The position numbers were made by a program, and so were the translations under genes. Below the pieces are notes generated by a model. It did no database searches and was not told the DNA's origin. It was given only the letters and a program-made list of their open reading frames with translations. Source: Pseudomonas sessilinigenes (GTDB taxonomy: Bacteria > Pseudomonadota > Gammaproteobacteria > Pseudomonadales > Pseudomonadaceae). From it: DNA of 64,000 nucleotides. The DNA lies in NCBI RefSeq assembly GCF_003850565.1, contig NZ_CP027706.1, forward strand, positions 2,170,001 through 2,234,000, written 5' to 3'. Shown piece after piece: positions 38,835 to 46,841 of this stretch (positions are counted from its first letter, which is position 1; the number at the start of each line of letters is the position of its first letter).

Positions 38835-40118
38835 TCAGAAACCGAGCTTGTCCCGCAGGCTGTAGTACCAGGCTCCCAGGGCGCTGAATGGGACGCGTAG
38901 TGCGTGCCCGCCAGGGAAGGGGTAGTGACGCAGGTTGGCGAAGGCGTCAAAGCGCTCTGCCTGGCCTCTCAGGGCCTCTGCCAGGACCTTGCCGGCCAGG
39001 TGGGTATAGGTCACGCCATGGCCGCTGCAGCCCTGGGAGTAGTAGATGTTGTCTCCCAGGCGACCAACTTGCGGCAGGCGCGAGAGGGTCAGCAGGAAGT
39101 TGCCGGTCCAGGCATAGTCGATCTTCACATCCTTGAGCTGCGGGAAGGCCTTGAGCATCTTCGGGCGGATGATCGCCTCGATGTTCGCTGGGTCCCGGGC
39201 GCCATACACCACGCCGCCGCCGAAGATCAGGCGCTTGTCGCCGGAGAGGCGATAGTAATCGAGCAGGTAATTGCAGTCCTCGACGCAATAGTCCTGAGGC
39301 AGCAGGCTGGCTGCCAGTTCGTCGCCCAGGGGCTCGGTGGTGACCACCTGGGTGCCGCAAGGCATGGACTTGGCTGCGAGCTCCGGAATCAGGTTGCCCA
39401 GGTAGGCATTGCCAGCAACGATCACGAACTTGGCGCGGACCCTGCCCTGGGGGGTGTGCACCACGGGAGAGGCTCCACGCTCGATGCGCACGGCAGGGGA
39501 TTGTTCGTGGATGATGCCGCCCAGGGACTCGACGGCGGCCGCTTCGCCCAAAGCCAGGTTCAGCGGATGGATGTGGCCGCCGCTCATATCGAGCATGCCG
39601 CCCTGGTACTGGTCACTGGCCACGACTTCGCGAATCCGGCGCTCATCCAGCAGTTCCAGTTGAGTGTGGCCGTAACGCTCCCACAGGCGCTTCTGTGACT
39701 CCAGGTGAGCCATCTGCTTGCCAGTCAGGGCTGCGAACACGCCGCCGTCTTTCAGGTCGCACTGGATCTTGTGCTTGGCGATGCGTTCGCGAATGATCTT
39801 GCCCCCCTCGAACGCCATCTGCCCCAGCAGTTGCGCTTGCTTGGGGGCGACGCTGCGCTCGATCACATCGATGTCGCGGCTGTAGCTGTTGACGATCTGT
39901 CCGCCGTTGCGCCCGGAAGCGCCGAAGCCGACCCTGGCGGCCTCCAGTACCGTGACGCGAAAGCCGTTCTCCAGGAGGAAGAGGGCGCTGGACAGGCCGG
40001 TGTAACCCGCACCGATCACGCAGACGTCGGTTTCCATCTCGCCTTGCAGTTGGGGGCGTTCCGGGGCGGCGTTGGCTGAAGCGGCGTAATAGGACTGTGG
40101 GTATGGAATGTGCGCCAT
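38835..40118 (-). CDS. FAD-dependent oxidoreductase, PuuB-like
   Basis: A 427-residue DAO-family flavoenzyme. The dinucleotide-binding motif VCVIGAGYTGLSSALFLLENG is at residues 32-52, followed by FGASGRNGGQIVNSYSRD, typical of gamma-glutamylputrescine oxidase and relatives. The C-terminal FAD segment is YYSQGCSGHGVTYTHLAGK. The family oxidises gamma-glutamylated polyamines or similar amines. It stands alone without other puu genes, so the exact substrate is uncertain. Confidence 0.85.
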   Translation of the reverse strand: MAHIPYPQSYYAASANAAPERPQLQGEMETDVCVIGAGYTGLSSALFLLENGFRVTVLEAARVGFGASGRNGGQIVNSYSRDIDVIERSVAPKQAQLLGQMAFEGGKIIRERIAKHKIQCDLKDGGVFAALTGKQMAHLESQKRLWERYGHTQLELLDERRIREVVASDQYQGGMLDMSGGHIHPLNLALGEAAAVESLGGIIHEQSPAVRIERGASPVVHTPQGRVRAKFVIVAGNAYLGNLIPELAAKSMPCGTQVVTTEPLGDELAASLLPQDYCVEDCNYLLDYYRLSGDKRLIFGGGVVYGARDPANIEAIIRPKMLKAFPQLKDVKIDYAWTGNFLLTLSRLPQVGRLGDNIYYSQGCSGHGVTYTHLAGKVLAEALRGQAERFDAFANLRHYPFPGGHALRVPFSALGAWYYSLRDKLGF

Positions 40119-40264
40119 CCTGCGACCTCTTGTGTTTAATATATTTTACGAGTGCGGCGATGCTACCTGAGTTGCAAATGGGCTGCCAGAGCAGGCGAAA
40201 AACTTCTTCACCCCTCGGGAATTAAAAAATTCGCATATTCATAGGCTTAGCTGAAAAAAAGGTG

Positions 40265-40292
40265 TTGACACCCCTCCGGAATTCCGTAGAAT
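40265..40292 (+). promoter_or_regulatory. Sigma-70 promoter of tRNA-Val(GAC)
   Basis: TTGACA (40265-40270) and TAGAAT (40287-40292) are 16 bases apart, 13 bases before the tRNA, with a G+C-rich discriminator (GCCGCC). Confidence 0.8.
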
Positions 40293-40305
40293 GCCGCCTC
40301 ACAGC

Positions 40306-40382
40306 AGGCACGTAGCTCAGTTGGTTAGAGCACCACCTTGACATGGTGGGGGTCGTTGGTTCGAGTCCAATCGCGCCTACCA
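40306..40382 (+). tRNA. tRNA-Val (GAC), with an acceptor-stem mismatch
   Basis: A 77-nt cloverleaf. The anticodon loop TTGACAT gives GAC, the anticodon stem CCACC/GGTGG is perfect and CCA is encoded. Acceptor arms AGGCACG and CGCGCCT pair at six of seven positions; the fifth pair is A-C. The 3' half adjoins an integrase remnant, so the mismatch could date from integration replacing the 3' end. Confidence 0.93.
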
Positions 40383-40503
40383 AACAAAATCCGCTCTGCT
40401 GGGCGGTCTAAAAAGGGTTCACCGAAAGGTGAGCCCTTTTTTGTTGTCTGCGGTTTTCAAAGCTTCTGCAAAGCTTCTGCAAAACTTTTGCAAGACTCCC
40501 ATC

Positions 40504-40745
40504 TCAGAACGCCAGCTCGGCGCACGCCTCCAGGTGCTCGATCTTCTTTTCGCTGTGCCCCACTTGATAGTGCGTTGTCATTTTCTCGTCCGCGTGTCCT
40601 GTGAGAGTCTGAGCATATTCCTGGGGTAGATTTTGTTGCTTGTGCAGCAATGCTCCTAGGCACAGATCTCATGAAGAGTTGGGCTCGTTGGCTGGAGCGC
40701 GCTCATGGGCGTACACAGCGTTCCAGGCCTTGCTGAGCTTTCAGG
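40504..40745 (-). pseudogene. Decayed tyrosine recombinase (integrase) C-terminus
   Basis: Conceptual translation of the minus strand recovers the integrase C-terminal signature in three frames. In order these are KLSKAWNAVYAHE, SPTLHEI (the usual HEIR box, soon followed by a stop), then LLHKQQNLPQEYAQTLTGH and ADEKMTTHYQVGH, ending at a TGA at 40504-40506. The final frame holds the conserved Gly-His and the Tyr-bearing HYQ. Frameshifts, the TAG and the missing N-terminal part show it is dead. It sits about 120 bp past the 3' end of tRNA-Val, the standard place for an island integrase. Confidence 0.75.
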
Positions 40746-41905
40746 TGATGGGGTCGTGTGTAGCTGATGTCCAATGATTCTTGACATCGATCGTTCCAAG
40801 GCTGTGAGCCTTTGGCCTGTAGTGCCGCGTGGCGACGCCAGTGGCGACCTCAAGCGTTTCCCGACCGCCCTGCGCAGCGTCTGTAGTGATTTTTAGGTGC
40901 GCAGGTTGTTCATCATCCAGTGTCTTTTCTGGTGAGGCGGTAGGTGTATTTTTCTCTATATCGACAGCTGGCTTTAGCGGGACACTGTGTTGTACCGACG
41001 CTAAAGGCTGGCCGGGGCGGGCGTATAGCACGCTTCTGCCAGGTTGGCGTGGGCGCGGCCTCAATAATCAATCTTGTCCGTTGAGCGTATGGCGTCGATG
41101 CTTTTTCTCTACTTCCCGCTTAGCCGGCGTGAGCTCTGTATTGTTGTGTTCGGCCAATCCCTTGGCAGCAGCACGTGAGAAAGTCTGCTCCCCCCCCTTC
41201 CTGGATCCTGCCATTAGCGTTCGAGCTTGAACTTTATTTGTTCCGGGAGGGGTGCTGCCTGATCCGGCAGGCATTTCTCTTCGAGCGCGTCAGAAGGTTG
41301 CTCACGATAAGTAGTCGATCGCCAGTGTTGCGTCGTTGGCGACGCCACGCCAGCGAATGTTGAGGGGCGCCATTGCAGTCATGGTATGGATAGAGCATCG
41401 AAATGCTTGGGGCGCTTTCCACCGTCCTCCGTTGCCCAGGCTGGGTGCTGTCGAGCAAGTCGGATGCATCAAGGCGTAGGGCGTGGTAGCGAACGGCGAG
41501 GGGTACCTCAGGCGCGAGGTGTTATTTCACTCGCGTCAGGGCTTGTAGTCAGTTGCTCTGGCATTATCGCGTGCATCAAGGCGCGAGTAGTCGTTGAACT
41601 GTTGGTGTGTATCGCAGCTTGAAGGCTGAATAGATATCAATCGCGGGCTATATGATGGTTCAAGAGGTGTCCCGATACATTGATCATTACTTGATACATC
41701 GGTAGAGCTGGGTTCGACTGCATCAATTATATGATGAGTAGGTGTCAACCAAGTCGAGAAAAACTTGACGTCGTGTTCGGGGTTGCTTGTCTACTAAAAG
41801 CCTGAAGTTGAGTGGTCGCGCTCTAGGGGGAAATAGAGATTTGGCATCCGGAGGCGGGCTCCGGATTACCAGGTATTTTGTTTCTCTATCTTAGTGAGGT
41901 GAGCA
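40746..41905. other. Non-coding debris of a probable old island
   Basis: About 1.15 kb between the integrase remnant and wzz. Short frames exist on both strands, but none has a ribosome-binding site, codon bias or recognisable product. An 8-bp stem (ATCCGGAG/CTCCGGAT, 41846-41866) just beyond the wzz stop may end that transcript, though it lacks a T run. I read the rest as decayed DNA. Confidence 0.5.
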
Positions 41906-43192
41906 TTAATGGTGGGTAGGTTTGCTGAGTGCTGCTTTTCGGCGAGACTGGATGGTATTGCGGGTCAATGCGGCGAGCATGCCCAGCATAAGGCCACCAG
42001 CAAGACTAAGGGCTATTGCGAGTGCTTTCTTGGGCTTTGCTGGTGCTCGAGGCTGTAGTGCGCGGCGGTCTATGGTCACTAGTTTCAGTGTGCTCATGTC
42101 GATGTTCAGATTACTCAATCTGGCTTTTTCGGCGCGTAGGGTTTCTATATTCTGCAGGAATATATCTTCGTTTACGCGCTTGTTCATCGTTTCGACTTCT
42201 CGGTTGGCTTCCAGCAGTTTCAGCTCCTTGGCAATTTCAGCTACGCGCTCGTTGGTGAAGTCGTCATTTTTACGCTTCTGCAGCGTGTCGCGCTCTGCTT
42301 CAAGCGCTTCGGTTCCCATGAAGTACAGCGGGATGGCTTGGTTGTTAACTTCTGTTCGCATGACCTGATTTGGCTTGCTGTCGGCGGTAGCCATGCTGGA
42401 CGGGGTGGTGGGGGTCCTGATTCCCATTGACTTTGCTATGGAGATCGCTTCGCCCAGTTCTGCGATTCTATTGGCGCGAACTTTGTTCATCTGGAGTCGT
42501 AGGCCAGCTAATTCATCTTGCAGCTGGGCACGTTTTATTTTATCGGCCTCCAGTAACTTGGCAATTCTCCACTCCTTGTCAATTTCATAGTTTGAGCGAG
42601 CAACATCAATCTTGCCTTGAAGTTCTGTTAGGCGGTTGTTGATGATGACTTTCAGGTCGGCGGCAATTTGTGCTCGCTCTAGCCCAATAGCATGGTCAAC
42701 AAGGCCGTTGAGAATTGCGGTGCCATTGGTGTCCTCGGGGTATTGCATGTTTAGTTGGATGTAGCTGCTGAGGTCGACTTTCTTTGGGTCTGGGAGTACA
42801 AGGCTAAGGGAGTTATTATTAAACTCTTCGAATCCTTGTTCCAGACTTTGCCCTGGCTTTTTAAACGCTTTGAATAGTTCAGGATTGGCCTTGAAGAAGC
42901 TTAGGCGGGCGTCGTAGGAGTCTATTCTAGCACCTACTTTATTTAGTGCTTCTGCCGGGGGGAGCGTATAAATTTCTGAGCGGTTCAGCGCGTCGAGCTC
43001 ATTGATCGCGGCAGGTCGTAATACGCTGCTGACCTGGTACTCGCGAGGTGCTAAAAATGCATAGCCGGTACCGATTAACCCAGCTAACAGTGTGACGCTG
43101 ATTACAGTCGTGCGCTGTCGCCAGATTGAGCTGAATAATTCGAGCAAATCAATTTCTTCTGTAGATGTTTGTAGTTGAGGCTGGGAGCGCAT
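41906..43192 (-). CDS. wzz: Wzz-type polysaccharide chain-length regulator (orphan)
   Basis: A 428-residue polysaccharide co-polymerase, inner membrane, setting O-antigen chain length. An N-terminal motif EEIDLLELFSSIWRQR precedes TM1 (TTVISVTLLAGLIGTGYAFLA). A long periplasmic coiled-coil region follows, with the family motif near TM2, QPRAPAKPKKALAIALSLAGGLMLGMLAAL (the Pro-rich P-x-x-P stretch then the helix). No glycosyltransferases, wzx or wzy are nearby. Base composition is visibly more AT-rich than core genes. ATG 43192 is used; an in-frame TTG 10 codons upstream is possible. Confidence 0.9.
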   Translation of the reverse strand: MRSQPQLQTSTEEIDLLELFSSIWRQRTTVISVTLLAGLIGTGYAFLAPREYQVSSVLRPAAINELDALNRSEIYTLPPAEALNKVGARIDSYDARLSFFKANPELFKAFKKPGQSLEQGFEEFNNNSLSLVLPDPKKVDLSSYIQLNMQYPEDTNGTAILNGLVDHAIGLERAQIAADLKVIINNRLTELQGKIDVARSNYEIDKEWRIAKLLEADKIKRAQLQDELAGLRLQMNKVRANRIAELGEAISIAKSMGIRTPTTPSSMATADSKPNQVMRTEVNNQAIPLYFMGTEALEAERDTLQKRKNDDFTNERVAEIAKELKLLEANREVETMNKRVNEDIFLQNIETLRAEKARLSNLNIDMSTLKLVTIDRRALQPRAPAKPKKALAIALSLAGGLMLGMLAALTRNTIQSRRKAALSKPTHH

Positions 43193-43715
43193 GTTCAAAA
43201 AAGTATATACCTTATTTTTCAATAGACTAAAGAGACTATTGTGAATGACTCTGATGCCTGATGAGCTCGTTAGACAGCAGCAAGCTTTGTCCGTTCATGA
43301 GAGTTGTCACATTTTTCATGTGTACCCAGATTAGTGAGATCTCAGATATCGTCAAAAACAGCATGAGTTTAGCTTTTTACTGAGTTAATAGCCGCTTGCA
43401 TCTGGTGGCATAATTTTGGCAGCCTTCTAAATTAATTTGGAAATTAAATTCATGCAAGTGTTTATTTTCTCAGTAAAAGTGAGAGGTCATCTTATTCTCG
43501 CAAAGGGGTCGAGCCTGTAGCTATTGGCTTCGGATAGCATAAACAACCGACGCAAGGAATGTTCCTAGCCCAGCATAGACCATGTTTTCCCTAGGCCGCC
43601 CAATTGTTGACTGATGGTCGGATGCGCTGCTTTTTATGATCGCTGTCAGACGCCCTTAGGTTCTGGGTGTAGGCGCCCTGAAGAGGGGGCTGCGAGGCAG
43701 CTCCCCTGTGAAAAC
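43193..43715. other. AT-rich intergenic region upstream of wzz
   Basis: About 520 bp, much AT-richer than the surroundings, presumably with the wzz promoter. It contains a near-palindrome AATTAATTT-GG-AAATTAAATT around 43430-43450. Such AT-rich foreign DNA is usually bound by MvaT-type silencers in pseudomonads; that is inference. No coding sequence is supportable. Confidence 0.4.
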
Positions 43716-44333
43716 TTACTCTTGAGGGGTAAAGGTAATGCCACTGAAGGTGCGAACAGGATTGCCGCGTTCCACCTGGTGGTGAGCATAGCGGCGTTCT
43801 TGTCGCAATTGCTCCTCGCCTTGTTGTTGCCGAGCTTCCATGCGCTGCTGGATCAATAGGCGGGCCAGGCGCTTGTTATCGTGTTGGCTGCGTTCGGACT
43901 GTACTTTCACGCTGATACCGGTTGCCAAGTGCGTGGCGCGCACCGCAGAGTCGGTGGTATTCACGTGTTGTCCTCCGGGGCCAGATGAGCGCATCGTCTC
44001 AAACCGGATCTCACCTTCCATCACGTCCTGTGCGGGGCTGAAGAGCTGGCCGGCGAAATACCAATTCTTGCGCTTGTGCCCAGGGCGATCAGGGCTCTTG
44101 CAGCTCCAGAGCAGGGTGCCGGTCCAGCGCTGGGCCAGCTCCTCGGCCTGCTCGCCGTTGAGGCTGGTCAGGACCGACTTGCAGTGGTTGCCGCCATAGC
44201 CGGCAATCTGTTCCACGATGCTGATGCGAACGCCAAGGGTTTCGGCCTCGCGGTACAGTTGGCGCAAGGCTTTGGTGACTGCGATTTCGCATTCGACCGG
44301 TCCTTGGGCCGATGATAGTTGTAGCAACAACAT
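43716..44333 (-). CDS. prfH: Peptide chain release factor H (PrfH)
   Basis: A 205-residue class I release-factor homologue. It has the peptidyl-tRNA hydrolysis motif [20 protein letters not shown] (GGQ intact) but no stop-codon recognition domain of RF1/RF2 size. The C-terminus [14 protein letters not shown] basic helix ([22 protein letters not shown]) resembles RF tails. PrfH paired with an RtcB ligase rescues ribosomes cleaved in the 16S decoding centre. The ATG at 44333 shares one base with the rtcB stop (TGATG), implying coupled translation; a GTG at 44342 is an alternative start. Confidence 0.93.
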   Translation of the reverse strand: MLLLQLSSAQGPVECEIAVTKALRQLYREAETLGVRISIVEQIAGYGGNHCKSVLTSLNGEQAEELAQRWTGTLLWSCKSPDRPGHKRKNWYFAGQLFSPAQDVMEGEIRFETMRSSGPGGQHVNTTDSAVRATHLATGISVKVQSERSQHDNKRLARLLIQQRMEARQQQGEEQLRQERRYAHHQVERGNPVRTFSGITFTPQE

Positions 44334-45466
44334 CAGCAGCACCCCCGGCGTTTATAGGTCAGTACCGGCTTGAGCCGGGCGATGATCTTCACCAGCCCGG
44401 CATCACGCAGGCTGCCCACTACGCTGTCGATGCTCTTGTAGGCTTCGGGGGCCTCCTCGTACATCAAGCCGCGGTCTTCGCAGATCACCCGGCTGCCCAG
44501 TTGGGTGCGCTTGAGCTGCTCGAAGCTGAAGCGCGCATCCAGGCGGCCCTTGCAGTCGCTGCGCAGCCATTTGCGTCCAGCCCCGTGGGCCAGGGAATAG
44601 AGGCTGGCGGTGGCCGGGATGGGTTGCACCAGGTAGCTGTAGTCGCCCCGGGAGCCCGGGATGACCACCGGTCCCACGTCCGAAGGCGTGGCCCCTTTGC
44701 GATGCAGCCAGCCACTGATTCCGTCGACGTTAGCCGGCGACACCAGGTTGTGGTTGATGTCCAGTACGGCATGTCCCTTGGCCCGCAGGTTGCCAAGCAG
44801 CCGCTCGGCGATCAACCGGCGATTGGCCTCGGCGAAGCGCAAGGCCTCATTGTGTTGCTGCAGATACTGGGCGCCGGCGACGCTGTCGACCTCCAGGGGC
44901 TGATGCCCGTGCTGGTCCACGTGGCGGCGCAGGATGGCTTCCCCCAGGCCTCGGGAGCCGCTGTGCACCAGCAGGAGCAGGGCCTTGGGATTTAACTCCA
45001 GCGCTTGCAGGGCCTCGGTGTCGTACACCTGGTCGAGCTGTTGCAGCTCGGCGAAGTGGTTGCCACCCCCAATGGTGCCCAGGGAGTGCTCGTGGCCGGT
45101 CACCGGCAGGCCCAGTTGCTCACGTTCTTCATCCCACTGCTCATCCAGTGGAAGGTCGATGTTGCCGATCTTCTTTTCCAGCTTGTCGAGGTTCGGGCGA
45201 ATGCTGGAAATATCGGTTTGCCACAGCGCCATGCCGCAGCCGATGTCGTTGCCCACCAGGGCTGGGTAGATCACCTGGGTGGAAAAAAATGCCGCGCCTA
45301 CCGGGTAGCCCCGGCCGGGATGCAAGTCAGGCATGCCGACGACCTGGCGCATGCCGGGCAGTTGGGCGGTGGTGTGCAGTTGCTGGAGCGCTTTGTCTTC
45401 GATCCAGGTGGTGTCGGAGGCGATCAGAGAGACGCCGTTCGACAAATGACGGATGCAAGTGTCCAT
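44333..45466 (-). CDS. rtcB: RtcB-family RNA ligase partnered with PrfH
   Basis: A 377-residue 3'-phosphate/5'-OH RNA ligase, shorter than canonical RtcB (about 408). Metal and GMP site motifs are present: [31 protein letters not shown] (Asp and Cys ligands), [16 protein letters not shown] (Asn-His) and [17 protein letters not shown] (His that takes GMP in the family). ATG 45466 is preceded by AGGA at 7 bases; a TTG six bases earlier lies inside the same hairpin. It is first of two genes with prfH. No rtcA, rtcR or sigma-54 promoter is seen; a divergent XRE gene is the likely regulator. Confidence 0.93.
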   Translation of the reverse strand: MDTCIRHLSNGVSLIASDTTWIEDKALQQLHTTAQLPGMRQVVGMPDLHPGRGYPVGAAFFSTQVIYPALVGNDIGCGMALWQTDISSIRPNLDKLEKKIGNIDLPLDEQWDEEREQLGLPVTGHEHSLGTIGGGNHFAELQQLDQVYDTEALQALELNPKALLLLVHSGSRGLGEAILRRHVDQHGHQPLEVDSVAGAQYLQQHNEALRFAEANRRLIAERLLGNLRAKGHAVLDINHNLVSPANVDGISGWLHRKGATPSDVGPVVIPGSRGDYSYLVQPIPATASLYSLAHGAGRKWLRSDCKGRLDARFSFEQLKRTQLGSRVICEDRGLMYEEAPEAYKSIDSVVGSLRDAGLVKIIARLKPVLTYKRRGCC

Positions 45467-45484
45467 GTCCAATTCCTGATTGGA
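45466..45484 (-). promoter_or_regulatory. Hairpin presenting the rtcB Shine-Dalgarno
   Basis: On the minus strand TCCAAT and ATTGGA (45479-45484 with 45468-45473) form a 6-bp stem whose 5-base loop is CAGGA, the rtcB ribosome-binding site. A GGA in a small loop is the preferred CsrA/RsmA/RsmE target, so post-transcriptional control is possible. Confidence 0.45.
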
Positions 45485-45554
45485 AAAAATATTCAGGTAA
45501 TGGCAGGACGAAGCGGGATTAAGCGAAGGCGCTAACGAATAGCGGATGCAGCGT

Positions 45555-45596
45555 TTAAACCAGGCACGTCCTGCAAGGGGTGATCAGCTGTTCCAT
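45555..45596 (-). CDS. 13-residue leader ORF upstream of rtcB
   Basis: ATG at 45594-45596 follows a strong AAGGAG by 7 bases and encodes MEQLITPCRTCLV before TAA. It lies in the 5' leader between the candidate rtcB promoter (45670-45696) and rtcB, about 90 bp before the rtcB start. The peptide has a Cys-x-x-Cys and no known match. It may be a regulatory upstream ORF rather than a functional peptide, and only the good ribosome-binding site and position support it. Confidence 0.4.
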   Translation of the reverse strand: MEQLITPCRTCLV

Positions 45597-45665
45597 GATG
45601 AGTCTCCTTGTCAAAAGTGTGGGAAGGGGCGCGAAGGTTAATCGTTTGTCCGATGGCTGGCAATG

Positions 45666-45696
45666 GGCCATTTTACACAATGGGCACCTTCGCCAA
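45666..45696 (-). promoter_or_regulatory. Candidate rtcB-prfH promoter with overlapping operator
   Basis: On the minus strand TTGGCG (45691-45696) and TAAAAT (45670-45675) are 15 bases apart. An imperfect palindrome, GCCATT-TTACAC-AATGGGC (45667-45685), covers the -10. CAATGG also recurs on the plus strand at 45661, 45678 and 45694, about 16-17 bp apart. This suits a repressor such as the divergent XRE protein. Confidence 0.45.
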
Positions 45697-45741
45697 TGGT
45701 CGCGGTCGTAACAACCATCACCTTGTCGAATGAGGATGGTT

Positions 45742-46062
45742 ATGCAGACCTTCGGTGAGCGCTTGAAAGAACAGCGCAAGGCGCTGGGGCTTTCCCAGCA
45801 GGAATTCGGGGCTATCGGTGGGGTCGAGGCCAACGCCCAGGGGCGCTATGAGAGCGGTGAGCGGGTGCCCAAGTCGGATTACCTGATGGCGATCGGACGC
45901 CATGGGGTCGACCTGCTCTACGTATTGACCGGCGAGCCTTCACGCCTGCCCGAGGGCAGCCTGAGCGCCGATGAAAGCAGCATCATCCAGAACTACCGTC
46001 ATCTTGGTGATGACGACCAGGAGGCTATAGCCCAGTTGGCGTCGTCCCTGGCCGAATGTTGA
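45742..46062 (+). CDS. XRE-family regulator divergent from rtcB-prfH
   Basis: A 106-residue Cro/CI-type protein. The HTH covers about residues 4-60 (FGERLKEQRKALGLSQQEFGAIGGVEANAQGRYESGERVPKSDYL), followed by VDLLYVLTGEPS, common in phage-like XRE repressors, and a short helical tail. GAGG six bases upstream selects ATG 45742 over two earlier ATGs. It is head-to-head with the rtcB operon across about 275 bp, so control of that operon is plausible. A short GC hairpin with T6 follows (46065-46081). Confidence 0.85.
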   Translation: MQTFGERLKEQRKALGLSQQEFGAIGGVEANAQGRYESGERVPKSDYLMAIGRHGVDLLYVLTGEPSRLPEGSLSADESSIIQNYRHLGDDDQEAIAQLASSLAEC

Positions 46063-46151
46063 ATCCCGGCGCGGGTTTTTTCTCGCCCCTGGACGGCTTT
46101 TTTCCAGCGCCTGAGCGATACTCTCGCGTTTTTACGCGACCAGGAGGCAGC

Positions 46152-46502
46152 ATGCGGGTTTTGATGGCGGTAACGGTGGCGGCTCTGTTGGCCGGCTGTG
46201 CAAGCTCCACCATGGATGATGCGCGGGCCAAGGCCCCCGCCAAAACCTTGAGTTCGGCCAAGGCCGATCAGTTAGTGGCGCAGTGCGTGCAGTTCGCCTG
46301 GCAGGATGAGGCTGTATTCGGCGTCGACGCCGCCGCCTATCTGGAGTCGGGCAAGGGCGGTGGCTACACGGTGTATACCCGGTCCGCCGAATCTTTCGTG
46401 GATATCAAGGCCGAAGGGGCGGCAACCGCTATCCGTTTCTACGCCGTCGAAGACAACTTTGTTTCCAAACGTCGATTGGCGGCTTTGGCCACCTGCTTGT
46501 AG
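46152..46502 (+). CDS. Small lipoprotein, hypothetical
   Basis: A 116-residue predicted lipoprotein with lipobox LLAGC (Cys19). The mature part contains QLVAQCVQFAWQDEAVFGVDAAAYLESGKGG and ends AALATCL; two further Cys may form a disulfide. CAGGAGGCAGC gives an excellent ribosome-binding site for ATG 46152. Conserved-hypothetical in appearance; the function is unknown. Its own terminator follows. Confidence 0.8.
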   Translation: MRVLMAVTVAALLAGCASSTMDDARAKAPAKTLSSAKADQLVAQCVQFAWQDEAVFGVDAAAYLESGKGGGYTVYTRSAESFVDIKAEGAATAIRFYAVEDNFVSKRRLAALATCL

Positions 46503-46539
46503 TTCCCCCCCCCTGGCGCAAGCCTTCAGCGCGTTTCCT

Positions 46540-46568
46540 GCAAACCCGGCCCTGGCCGGGTTTTGTCG
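46540..46568 (+). terminator. Terminator of the small lipoprotein gene
   Basis: AAACCCGGCC and GGCCGGGTTT make a perfect 10-bp stem with a minimal loop, followed by TTGTCGTTTTT. Confidence 0.9.
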
Positions 46569-46841
46569 TTTTTGGAACTTTGATTTTTCAGGCTTAGTTT
46601 CAAGTTCTTCTCTGGAATAAACCGGGGAAAAGTCATTTTTGCTCCAGAAAAGCGTGTAATACATTGACTCTTCAAATTGTCAGTGCAAATAAGAAAGTCC
46701 AGTGTTTAATGGGCTTTGCGCTGTTTTTTGCAAATTGGTCGAAGTGGTTACTTGCTGAGGGCATGAAAAAATCGAAAAAAGTGCGCTAAGTTAAAAGTGC
46801 TCGCCAAGAGCGAGTTTTAATTAATCAATGGAGTGAAAGAA
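46569..46841. other. AT-rich leader region of the LPMO-chitinase operon
   Basis: About 270 bp, AT-rich compared with both neighbours, and must contain the promoter of the monooxygenase gene. A TTGACT at 46664-46669 and a small GCTC/GAGC stem at 46800-46814 are visible, but I cannot define a convincing promoter. No coding sequence. Confidence 0.4.

Noticed and set aside
40829..41230. Open frames on both strands of the debris next to the integrase relic (also 40741-41064 and 41068-41274 minus)
   Set aside because: No ribosome-binding site, Ser/Cys- or Arg-rich composition and no motif; treated as decayed DNA.
41466..41583. Direct repeat GCATCAAGGCG at 41466 and 41573 as a possible att or transposon duplication
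   Set aside because: Only 11 bp, unrelated to the tRNA-Val 3' end, and not flanking a recognisable element.
43193..43715. A gene in the AT-rich gap upstream of wzz
   Set aside because: Stops in all frames and no ribosome-binding site with a usable start.
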